From assembly GCA_021413945.1 (NCBI GenBank), contig JAIOPK010000017.1:62001-126000 (forward strand): DNA of 64,000 nt. Direction: 5' to 3'. Within the stretch, counting starts at the first letter, position 1, and each line of letters begins with the position of its first letter. A model generated the notes under the pieces. It searched no databases and had not been told where the DNA came from. It saw only the letters and a list, made by a program, of their open reading frames with translations. Origin of the DNA: Candidatus Uhrbacteria bacterium. GTDB lineage: Bacteria; Patescibacteriota; Patescibacteriia; 2-12-FULL-60-25. Below, one piece after another: positions 1 to 6,778 of the stretch. The position numbers and the translations under genes were made by a program.

Positions 1-384
1 CATTTAACTTTGTTTTATCAAAGCATCATGATTGAGGCGGTCACAGTCATATACATAAGATTTCTAAGCTAGTAAATTTAGCAATTGTCGGATCCAGTAA
101 TGCTTTGAACCGGATAAAGCATATATGCTTCACGTGAAACATATGTTAATGAGAATTTATACAGCAATCTTGTTATATTCAATTGTTTCACGTGAAACAA
201 TTTGAAAGTATATATAGAAATTACTTAAAGAGCTTGATAACAAATAGTGTTTCACGTGAAACATTCGACATATATACCGCCATATATTTGTAAAGATACG
301 GAGATAGTTAACAAACGGAAATATCGGTATAAGAAAATAGTTTGAAAAAACTAAATATTGTTTCACGTGAAACATTATTGAAAC

Positions 385-412
385 AAAAGATCCCGCAATG
401 CGGGACCTTTTA
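385..412 (-). terminator. terminator after tRNA-Ala(CGC)
   Basis: On the minus strand a GGTCCCGC/GCGGGATC hairpin with a three-base loop is followed by TTTT, just downstream of the tRNA. The flanking A and T runs extend the stem. Confidence 0.8.
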
Positions 413-414
413 CA

Positions 415-490
415 TGGTGGACAGTAGCGGAATCGAACCGCTGACCTCTGCAATGCGAATGCAGCGCTCTACCAGCTGAGCTAACTGCCC
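415..490 (-). tRNA. tRNA-Ala (anticodon CGC)
   Basis: A full cloverleaf of 76 nt with encoded CCA. The acceptor stem GGGCAGT/ACTGTCC contains the G3-U70 wobble pair that identifies alanine tRNAs. The anticodon stem CTGCA/TGCAG encloses loop TTCGCAT, giving anticodon CGC (codon GCG). The gene sits between parS sites at 359 and 500. Confidence 0.95.
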
Positions 491-758
491 ATGTTCGAAT
501 GTTTCACGTGAAACATTAAGGCGTGGGACAACTTATAAATGTTTCACGTGAAACATTTAGTCATTAAACTTCGGTTAGGAGTCTAAAAATCGTATACGAA
601 TGTTTCACGTGAAACATTTCCTAAAAAACCGTTACTTGCTGCGATGTAAACCTTGGAATGTTTCACGTGAAACATTTCCTACCAAGATTCACGTGAACCA
701 CTTTCGAGAAGCCTCCAAAATGTTTCACGTGAAACAAATGCTGATCACTTGCTTCACC

Positions 759-833
759 TGGTGCCTCCACGAGGAATTGAACCTCGATCTAGGGCTTAGG
801 AGTCCCTCGTTCTATCCGTTGAACTATGGAAGC
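759..833 (-). tRNA. tRNA-Arg (anticodon CCT)
   Basis: A 75-nt cloverleaf with encoded CCA. Acceptor stem GCTTCCA/TGGAGGC, T-stem CGAGG/CCTCG around TTCAATT, and anticodon loop CTCCTAA give anticodon CCT (codon AGG). The bottom anticodon pair is an A-G mismatch, which is slightly unusual. It ends 22 bp beyond the last parS site. Confidence 0.92.
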
Positions 834-973
834 CTATGTGTCGTAAAACGTTATTAATGTTTAATTACGTCTTTAGCTCCGCTCAGCAGAGCGAGGATTC
901 TCCCAGCCCCGGCAGGGAAGTGGGCCTAGTATATTTTTTTCAGGCGTTAACGTCAACGATTTTAGGCGAACGC

Positions 974-1002
974 TTGACGAAAAATGCGAGTACGGCTAAT
1001 CT
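974..1002 (+). promoter_or_regulatory. promoter of rpsT
   Basis: TTGACG, a 17-bp spacer, then TAATCT. The -10 ends only 12 nt before the ATG, so the transcript would have a very short leader. The bases between tRNA-Arg and this promoter show no other gene. Confidence 0.6.
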
Positions 1003-1014
1003 TAGGCAGATTCT

Positions 1015-1278
1015 ATGCCAAACAAGCATGCCGCAATCAAAGACCTCCGCAAGAATGAGCGACGCGCTCTTCGTAATGCTCGGCTTAAAATGCACGTAAA
1101 GTCGCTTTCTAAGCAATTAAAGGAGCTTGTGAAGGAAGGAAAGAAGACGGAAGTTGTCGCGCTTTCTTCCAAGCTTCAGCAAGCCGCAGACAAGGCCGCA
1201 AAAAATCATGTCTTACCGGTCAACAAAGTTCGTCGCATGAAGTCGGCAACACACAAACTGATTGCCACAACAAAATAA
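1015..1278 (+). CDS. rpsT: 30S ribosomal protein S20
   Basis: An 87-residue, lysine- and arginine-rich helical protein opening MPNKHAAIKDLRKNERR, the standard S20 N-terminus, at the usual S20 length. S20 binds 16S rRNA early in 30S assembly. The ATG has no Shine-Dalgarno sequence and lies about 6 nt from the inferred transcription start, so the mRNA is nearly leaderless. The gene stands alone, convergent with holA, and shares a bidirectional terminator with it. Confidence 0.95.
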   Translation: MPNKHAAIKDLRKNERRALRNARLKMHVKSLSKQLKELVKEGKKTEVVALSSKLQQAADKAAKNHVLPVNKVRRMKSATHKLIATTK

Positions 1279-1280
1279 TT

Positions 1281-1312
1281 AAAAAGTCCTCCGATCAATC
1301 GGAGGACTTTTT
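1281..1312. terminator. bidirectional terminator between rpsT and holA
   Basis: Near-perfect inverted repeat AGTCCTCCGAT/ATCGGAGGACT flanked by A and T runs, suitable for both converging genes. Confidence 0.85.
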
Positions 1313-1323
1313 AATTATTACAG

Positions 1324-2166
1324 CTAGGGGATCAAGGCAACGGATTCCGACTCGTTACAAAAACCCGCTCTTTGTAAAAACAACATTTCAAGCGCAGCGG
1401 CAAAAGCGACATTTGGTTCAACCATTTTCATTCCTTGTAACTTTCTCACTACAAAGGGAGGAAGACCTACGGTGTCATTATCGTTCACACGAAGCGCCGC
1501 GATCGACTGCTGTACCAAGATCGACGTTTCCGCATAACCAAACTCCATTTCATCGACAGACTTCCTTCTGCGTAAGTCATTCCGAATGACCTGATCCGCC
1601 ATGTCATAGGCGTTTGCTTCAGAACCCGTCGAACTTGGTTCCAGCGGTGCGCCGGCCGATAATTTTATCGCCTCATTAATAAACATCCAACTATCTCCTT
1701 CACACGCTGAAGCCAATCTTGATACATTATTTTCATCAATATTACCAAGGCTTTTTGCAACGTCCTTTGCCCATGTCAAAAAAGCATGACCCGTCAGCAG
1801 GGGATACTCATTCACGACAATTTTCGGTAACGATTCGTATGCCTTCATGACGCTCGATGGAGGTTTTTCTTCTTCAACACACACGACAATCATGGCATCG
1901 ACATCTCTAGAAAGAGCCTCGACCAACGCTTTCTGTTTTGCCTTCGGGCAACTGGAAATAATTCCATCAACACGCAGAAAACGCATCGGAGAAAAGAGAC
2001 TTGCTCCTGCCGCCTTCCCAACCAACTCATCGACGCCGTCCTTCCCCGACGTCAACCGCTCCACCGATCTTCCTTCCGGATCATGTTTCAATCGGAACGC
2101 AGTTTCAAGTTCGCGAGCTCTCGCAAGAGCTCGGTAGCTATTCGGTCCGCAACATAAAATCAACAT
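1324..2166 (-). CDS. holA: DNA polymerase III delta subunit-like protein
   Basis: A 280-residue protein resembling HolA, the clamp-loader subunit that opens the beta clamp. It begins MLILCCGPNSYRAL, has an N-terminal AAA+-like fold without a P-loop, and a C-terminal helical region (LRRRKSVDEMEFGYAETSI) of the type that forms the collar. HolA is usually 330-340 residues, so this one is short. It starts 7 nt after polA stops on the same strand, so the two probably form a polA-holA operon. No Shine-Dalgarno sequence precedes the ATG. The assignment rests on overall pattern; divergence within the family lowers certainty. Confidence 0.75.
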   Translation of the reverse strand: MLILCCGPNSYRALARARELETAFRLKHDPEGRSVERLTSGKDGVDELVGKAAGASLFSPMRFLRVDGIISSCPKAKQKALVEALSRDVDAMIVVCVEEEKPPSSVMKAYESLPKIVVNEYPLLTGHAFLTWAKDVAKSLGNIDENNVSRLASACEGDSWMFINEAIKLSAGAPLEPSSTGSEANAYDMADQVIRNDLRRRKSVDEMEFGYAETSILVQQSIAALRVNDNDTVGLPPFVVRKLQGMKMVEPNVAFAAALEMLFLQRAGFCNESESVALIP

Positions 2167-2173
2167 ATCGATA

Positions 2174-4846
2174 TCATTTCACCTCTTTCATCTCTTCCCA
2201 ATTCTTTCCAGCTTTTGACTCGACCACAATCGGAACATCAACCTCTTTCACATCCTCCATAATTCCTTTTGCAAAAGTCGCAACCTTCTCAACGTCTTTT
2301 ATCGGCACCTCAAACAACAATTCGTCATGAACCTGCAAAAGCATGTGGCTAGCAGGGGACACGTCCGACAACTTCTTGGCGATCTCAATCATCGCGAGTT
2401 TAATCAAATCCGCCTCCGAACCCTGCACCGGCATGTTGATAGCCATGCGTTCAGCCTGCGCCCTGACCATTGGTAGCGCGGAATGGATCTCCGGCAAGTA
2501 GCGTTTTCTACCAAAAATCGTCTCAACATAGCCAAGTCTTCGTGCTGACTCCTTGGTCTCAACCATATACTGCTTAATCCCTGTATACGCTTGGAAGTAC
2601 TTATCGATGAATTCTCTCGCCTCCTTAAAAGAAATTCCCGCCGATTGCGCCAAACCTTGCGGACCTTGGCCAAAAATCAGCCCAAAGTTAATCGCTTTGG
2701 CAATTCTGCGTTGATCTTTCGTCACATCCTTCAAAGAAATACCCCAAATCGATGAAGCGGTCGCCGTGTGCACGTCCTCACCATTCTTAAATGCCGCGAG
2801 CATCGACTTGTCCTTGGCAAGTTCGGCGACCAGTCGTAATTCGATCTGCGAATAGTCGCACGACAATAAGACCATGCCATCGCCTGCGATAAAAGCACGG
2901 CGAATTTTCCGACCAAGTTCCGTTCTAATTGGAATATTTTGTAAGTTTGGTTCCGACGATGAGAGTCGTCCCGTCGCCGCAACAGCTTGATCGTATGTCG
3001 TATGAATGCGTCCTTCCTTGTCGGTAAGATCCGGCAAAACGTCGACGTACGTCGAAAGTAATTTCGACACTTCTCGATATTCCTCGATCATCTCGATAAT
3101 CGGATGTGTGCCACGCAGCTTTTCAAGTTCTTGCGCCGCCGTCGAGAAACCTGTCTTGCCTCGCTTCACGCCTTTTGTGGCCAAACCAAGTTTCACAAAC
3201 AATACTTCCGCAAGTTGAGTAGGGGATCCCGGATTAAAATCCATTCCTCCCGCCTTAATCATCTTCACTTCAATCTCTTGCTTGGCCTTGGACATCTCTT
3301 TGGAGAGCCCGCGTAAATATTCGCGATTGATTAAGATGCCTTTTCTCTCCATCGCACGAAGTACGGGAAGCAAGGGAAGTTCAAATTTCTCAAGAATCGG
3401 AATAAGCGACTCCTCTTTGAGCGACTTCATGAGCGGAGCAACGCAAGCCCTGATAACACTCGCTTCCGCTAATGGTCCGGCATCTTGTTCAAGCTGAACA
3501 CTCGCAAATTTTGCCGCGATCGCACTCAAGTCGTGATTGCGTTCACCGGCTCCCAACACGTATCCGGCAAGCATCGTATCAAAACTCCAGCGTGGAATTT
3601 CCAAACCATGCGCTTCCAAGATCTTCATGTCCTGCTTTGCATCGTGTCCGACAAGCTTCACATCGTCATCCGACAAGAATTCTTGTATCGATGCCTTCGC
3701 TGACTCGATGGTCGAAGCCGGAAAAAGATAAGCCGTCTCATCATCTGCTAGCATCAATCCTCCGGCATCATTCCCAAACAATGACCCTTGCGACGTTCGA
3801 ACGGCACGCACGACAACATTCTCGGATTTACCCAATATGTCTAACGCACTTTTGACATCATTCTTCTTCTCGACACGAATCTCGTTTAACAAAATATTCT
3901 TCAACGATACCGACAATTCCGGTTTCACTTTTTCAACAGACTTTTTTTCTCCCTTCACTTTTTTTTCTTTCACGACAACCTCGCCGGGAATTTTTCCAAG
4001 CAAAGATTTAAAACCGTTCGCATGCAAAAACGCGAGCAGACCATCTCGATCTCCGGGGAATGTCCCTGCCTCCGGCTTCCAATCGATCGGAACATTCTTG
4101 TCGATCGTCACGAGGTTGATGATCGCAGGAATTTCTTTCTCTGCACGAAGAAGCTTCTCCCTCGTCGAAACCGACAAATCCGACTTCTTGTCATGCGCCG
4201 CCTTCAAAATTTCTTTAAGATTACCGTAATTCTTCAATAATTCCGTCGCTCCCTTCTCGCCAATGCCTTTAATACCCGGGATGTTATCCGACGGATCACC
4301 TCGCATGGCCTTATATTCGATAAACTGCTCTGGCGTTAGCCCATATTCCTCCATAATTGCGTCCAAGTCGTACATCTTTGTCTCCGTTACGCCTTTCTTG
4401 AAAGCCATGACCGAAACACCGGGTCGAACGAGCTGCAAAGCATCACGATCGCCCGTGACAATGACGACTTCCCAGCCGGCTTTTCGAGCACGCTCAGCAA
4501 ACGTACCGATCAAATCATCGGCCTCAAACCCATCTTTTTCTAGCGATGGAACGCCAAGTAAAGCCAATCCCTCCTTAACCCAGGGAATCTGCGCATATAA
4601 TTCGTCCTCTTTCTGAACGCGATTAGCCTTATAAGCCTCATATGCCTCATGTCGAAACGTCGGCGCTTCCGTATCCCAACAAGCGATAAACGCATCCGGC
4701 TTATCGTCGTTCAAAAGCTTCATGACCGACATCATCATGCCGTACACGCAATTTACGACCTCGCCCTTGGGATTCGTAAGAGGCCGGATCGCATGCCAAG
4801 CCCGATGAAGCAGGGCGTTCGCATCCAATATGTAGAGACGTTCCAT
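2174..4846 (-). CDS. polA: DNA polymerase I
   Basis: 890 residues from the ATG reading MERLYILDANALLHRAWH; an upstream in-frame start at 5020 only adds noise read from the opposite strand of a neighbouring region. Domain order: 5'-3' exonuclease (about 1-290, with EADDLIGT and GDRDALQL), degenerate 3'-5' exonuclease (about 330-510), polymerase (about 540-890). Polymerase motif A is DYSQIELR, the O-helix is RRIAKAINFGLIFG and motif C is QVHDELLFEV. The 3'-5' domain lacks the DxE metal ligands at its first motif (VVVRAVRTS), so proofreading is probably lost. PolA removes primers and fills gaps. It is followed by holA. Confidence 0.96.
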   Translation of the reverse strand: MERLYILDANALLHRAWHAIRPLTNPKGEVVNCVYGMMMSVMKLLNDDKPDAFIACWDTEAPTFRHEAYEAYKANRVQKEDELYAQIPWVKEGLALLGVPSLEKDGFEADDLIGTFAERARKAGWEVVIVTGDRDALQLVRPGVSVMAFKKGVTETKMYDLDAIMEEYGLTPEQFIEYKAMRGDPSDNIPGIKGIGEKGATELLKNYGNLKEILKAAHDKKSDLSVSTREKLLRAEKEIPAIINLVTIDKNVPIDWKPEAGTFPGDRDGLLAFLHANGFKSLLGKIPGEVVVKEKKVKGEKKSVEKVKPELSVSLKNILLNEIRVEKKNDVKSALDILGKSENVVVRAVRTSQGSLFGNDAGGLMLADDETAYLFPASTIESAKASIQEFLSDDDVKLVGHDAKQDMKILEAHGLEIPRWSFDTMLAGYVLGAGERNHDLSAIAAKFASVQLEQDAGPLAEASVIRACVAPLMKSLKEESLIPILEKFELPLLPVLRAMERKGILINREYLRGLSKEMSKAKQEIEVKMIKAGGMDFNPGSPTQLAEVLFVKLGLATKGVKRGKTGFSTAAQELEKLRGTHPIIEMIEEYREVSKLLSTYVDVLPDLTDKEGRIHTTYDQAVAATGRLSSSEPNLQNIPIRTELGRKIRRAFIAGDGMVLLSCDYSQIELRLVAELAKDKSMLAAFKNGEDVHTATASSIWGISLKDVTKDQRRIAKAINFGLIFGQGPQGLAQSAGISFKEAREFIDKYFQAYTGIKQYMVETKESARRLGYVETIFGRKRYLPEIHSALPMVRAQAERMAINMPVQGSEADLIKLAMIEIAKKLSDVSPASHMLLQVHDELLFEVPIKDVEKVATFAKGIMEDVKEVDVPIVVESKAGKNWEEMKEVK

Positions 4847-4881
4847 GGCCACAGCATGACAGGAAGAGACGCCAAACAGAA

Positions 4882-4916
4882 GAGGACCCCTTCCGCTGAT
4901 TGCGGAGGGGGTCCTC
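4882..4916 (-). terminator. terminator after the 299-residue gene
   Basis: A 15-bp stem GAGGACCCC(T/C)TCCGC with a five-base loop lies directly after the stop at 4930 and upstream of polA. On the minus strand it is followed by a T-rich tract. Confidence 0.8.
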
Positions 4917-4929
4917 GAGTAGGCTCGAT

Positions 4930-5829
4930 TCAGCCCAGGGCCTTGATGTAGGCCCAAAGTACCAAACCGGTGAAGTTCTGAAGCGGGTGGCGCGTGACGA
5001 GGAACCCGTCGACGACCCATCGCTGGGTCAGGATCGAGGTTGCAGTCGGAATACGCGGATCCGTGGTGTCGCGCTCGATGGCATCACCCGGCAGCGAGAT
5101 CGACTCGCTCCAATGAGCTTTTCCGCGCGGCGTGATCGTGACCAGACGGAAATCGCTGCCTTCCAGCGAAACCAGACTGACCGCGTTACCTTCGACATCA
5201 CGCTCGAATCGACTTGCGTCGAGAATGTGCTTGCCGACGGGCGCCGTTCCGACAGACCGCCAGTCCATGACGGGATCTTCCGTGTTCGCGGCCATGACGA
5301 TCTCGAGCGATCGGCCTTCCGTTCGCAATCGAATCGCATAGGCGATGCCGTCCGTGGCATTCAGGCCGACCAGTGCCGGGCCCACGTGGCGCGGCGTAAG
5401 ATCGGTCCATCGTCCCTGCTGACGGAGCAGACAGCACTCGAGCTCGCCGACGAAGCGCATCTGCAACGGAGCGACTCCGGTCTCGGAGTTCTTCCGACGA
5501 CGCAGAGCATCGACGATCGTGTTGAGCGTTCCCGGCTCCTGAAGCAGGCCCCGAAGCCCTGCGCTACCGGTGAGAAACACACGGCGGCCGAGCGTATAGT
5601 ATCCGCGGATGCGGATCTCATCTTTCTCGCATGCGACGAACTGGGTACCGGGCCGATTCGGCATACGAGCCAATCGGACCATACGTGCCCCGCTCGTCCC
5701 ATGCAGACCAACGAGGACGATACGATCTCCATAACTATTCATCTGCCCATCGATGGCGCCGATCGGAACGAACTCGTCCGGCGTCGTCGGAAAGGGCACC
5801 GGCGTCTCGCGAGAAGCATTGAGGTTCAT
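4930..5829 (-). CDS. hypothetical protein (accessory cassette)
   Basis: 299 residues from the ATG at 5829, chosen because GAGGAA sits 7 nt upstream; an in-frame start at 5844 has no such site. I do not recognise the family. The sequence is beta-rich with many short hydrophobic strands (RIVLVGLHG, VFLTGSAGL, RLVTITPRGKAHW), no signal peptide and no clear membrane span, which suggests a soluble repeat or beta-propeller-like fold (inference). It is a self-contained unit with its own 17-bp-spacer promoter, strong ribosome site and strong terminator, inserted between polA and tRNA-Cys. That differs from the neighbouring genes, which have no Shine-Dalgarno sequence. Confidence 0.8.
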   Translation of the reverse strand: MNLNASRETPVPFPTTPDEFVPIGAIDGQMNSYGDRIVLVGLHGTSGARMVRLARMPNRPGTQFVACEKDEIRIRGYYTLGRRVFLTGSAGLRGLLQEPGTLNTIVDALRRRKNSETGVAPLQMRFVGELECCLLRQQGRWTDLTPRHVGPALVGLNATDGIAYAIRLRTEGRSLEIVMAANTEDPVMDWRSVGTAPVGKHILDASRFERDVEGNAVSLVSLEGSDFRLVTITPRGKAHWSESISLPGDAIERDTTDPRIPTATSILTQRWVVDGFLVTRHPLQNFTGLVLWAYIKALG

Positions 5830-5886
5830 CGCACTTCCTCTCAAAAAAAGAACGGAATCCGTCGGCAGGTACGCAAACGGGTTGGC

Positions 5887-5915
5887 AGGATACGATAAAT
5901 CAAAGGTATTGTAAA
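5887..5915 (-). promoter_or_regulatory. promoter of the 299-residue gene
   Basis: On the minus strand TTTACA, a 17-bp spacer, TATCCT, followed by a leader of about 50 nt and a GAGGAA ribosome site. Confidence 0.6.
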
Positions 5916-5969
5916 GGGGTCGCGCTGTCCTTGCGAAAAAGGTCTTTGATCGCTAATATCCTCGCACAC

Positions 5970-6044
5970 GGCGTGGTAGCCAAGTGGTAAGGCACGGGTC
6001 TGCAAAACCTGTATTCGAGAGTTCGATTCTCTCCCACGCCTCCA
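5970..6044 (+). tRNA. tRNA-Cys (anticodon GCA)
   Basis: A 75-nt cloverleaf: acceptor GGCGTGG/CCACGCC, discriminator T and encoded CCA, anticodon loop CTGCAAA giving GCA, and T-arm GAGAG/CTCTC around TTCGATT. Confidence 0.95.
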
Positions 6045-6077
6045 AACAAAAATCCCCCAAACGGGGGATTTTTGTTT
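6044..6077. terminator. bidirectional terminator after tRNA-Cys
   Basis: Perfect stem AAACAAAAATCCCCC and its complement around AAA. It also covers the stop codon of the converging 3D-domain gene. Confidence 0.85.
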
Positions 6078-6705
6078 AGCTCTGATCGTCAATCTTGGCG
6101 ATAAGATACGGCTGTTCAATCGGAGGAGCGGCGGGACCATACTTACCAACCTTGTTCAGGTCGGCCGTACGACCCTTCCACTGTTCCCAATTCTTCACGC
6201 CCGTACCCATCTCGATAACCTCGACCTGAATATTGCGCTTGAGACCATAGGCCTTAGCAGCCTTAAGATCCGGCATCCAGATGTCGACACGATATCCGTA
6301 ACGCGGATTCATGCGGTCATGCACCTCAAAGATCTTGTCACCGAACACGGTCGGGATGCGGATCTTGGTACCAATCGGCAACACGTTCGTCGCGACATAA
6401 CCATCGCGGACAACCGAACCGTCAGCCGTAATAAACGGAGAACCATCGGTTTCACCCGGACGAGACGTATAAGCCGTCGAGGCCATACGGATGGTTTTAA
6501 TGGCAACCGGACGCGGCTTTTCCGGAATGACAAAGGTATTGTCATTAACATCCGCAACCTTCGTTTCATTCCAGAAGAGGGCTGGGACCAGGTTCGCAGC
6601 CATAGCAACCGGCGTGCTGGCCTGTACGCCAACAAGAACGACCGCCATAATGGCAAGACACGTCTTTTTGAGCACGTTATACTTGATCCAAGTAAGGTTG
6701 GTCAT
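6076..6705 (-). CDS. 3D-domain (RlpA-like double-psi beta-barrel) secreted protein
   Basis: 209 residues from the ATG at 6705. The N-terminus (MTNLTWIKYNVLKKTCLAIM) leads into a hydrophobic signal or anchor segment ending around TPVAMA. The middle carries the 3D-domain pattern: STAYTSRPGETDGSP, then ADGSVVRDGYVATNVLPIGTKIRIP, then FEVHDRMNPRYGYRVDIWM, with the conserved aspartates. Such domains occur in secreted peptidoglycan-acting enzymes and resuscitation-type factors, so a role in wall remodelling is likely. It is divergent from a class A penicillin-binding protein gene, which fits that role. A 17-bp-spacer promoter lies upstream. Confidence 0.85.
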   Translation of the reverse strand: MTNLTWIKYNVLKKTCLAIMAVVLVGVQASTPVAMAANLVPALFWNETKVADVNDNTFVIPEKPRPVAIKTIRMASTAYTSRPGETDGSPFITADGSVVRDGYVATNVLPIGTKIRIPTVFGDKIFEVHDRMNPRYGYRVDIWMPDLKAAKAYGLKRNIQVEVIEMGTGVKNWEQWKGRTADLNKVGKYGPAAPPIEQPYLIAKIDDQS

Positions 6706-6732
6706 AAGTTGGGAGTTAATAATTAACAGGAA

Positions 6733-6761
6733 ATCATAACATAATAAAGCCCTTTTGTCAA
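6733..6761 (-). promoter_or_regulatory. promoter of the 3D-domain gene
   Basis: On the minus strand TTGACA, a 17-bp spacer, TATGAT, in the 73-bp gap between the divergent wall genes. Confidence 0.7.
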
Positions 6762-6778
6762 GGGTTTTGCCCCATAAA

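Larger units (their letters stand above)
126..736. promoter_or_regulatory. parS: parS centromere cluster (8 perfect sites plus 2 imperfect)
   Basis: Perfect 16-bp palindromes TGTTTCACGTGAAACA start at 184, 248, 359, 500, 540, 601, 659 and 721. A one-mismatch copy starts at 126 and a three-mismatch copy at 685. This is exactly the known consensus bound by chromosomal ParB/Spo0J, which loads ParB and SMC near the origin. Several neighbouring sites are spaced 58-64 bp apart, and most carry the extra flanks AA...TT. The dnaA-dnaN origin lies about 10 kb away, as expected for a chromosomal centromere. No parA or parB gene is in the window. The rest of bases 1-414 is AT-rich and shows no credible gene. 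Confidence 0.95.

Noticed and set aside
126-736. CRISPR-like array of regularly spaced 16-bp repeats
   Set aside because: Repeats are exact parS palindromes, spacing is irregular overall, and one interval contains a tRNA gene; no cas gene is nearby.
157-857. Open frames across the parS region
   Set aside because: They read through tRNA genes and palindromes, have no ribosome site, and their apparent repeats (FHVKH, VSRET) are translations of parS.
4900-5898. 332-codon plus-strand frame opposite the 299-residue gene
   Set aside because: Arginine-rich shadow composition; the minus gene has promoter, ribosome site and terminator.
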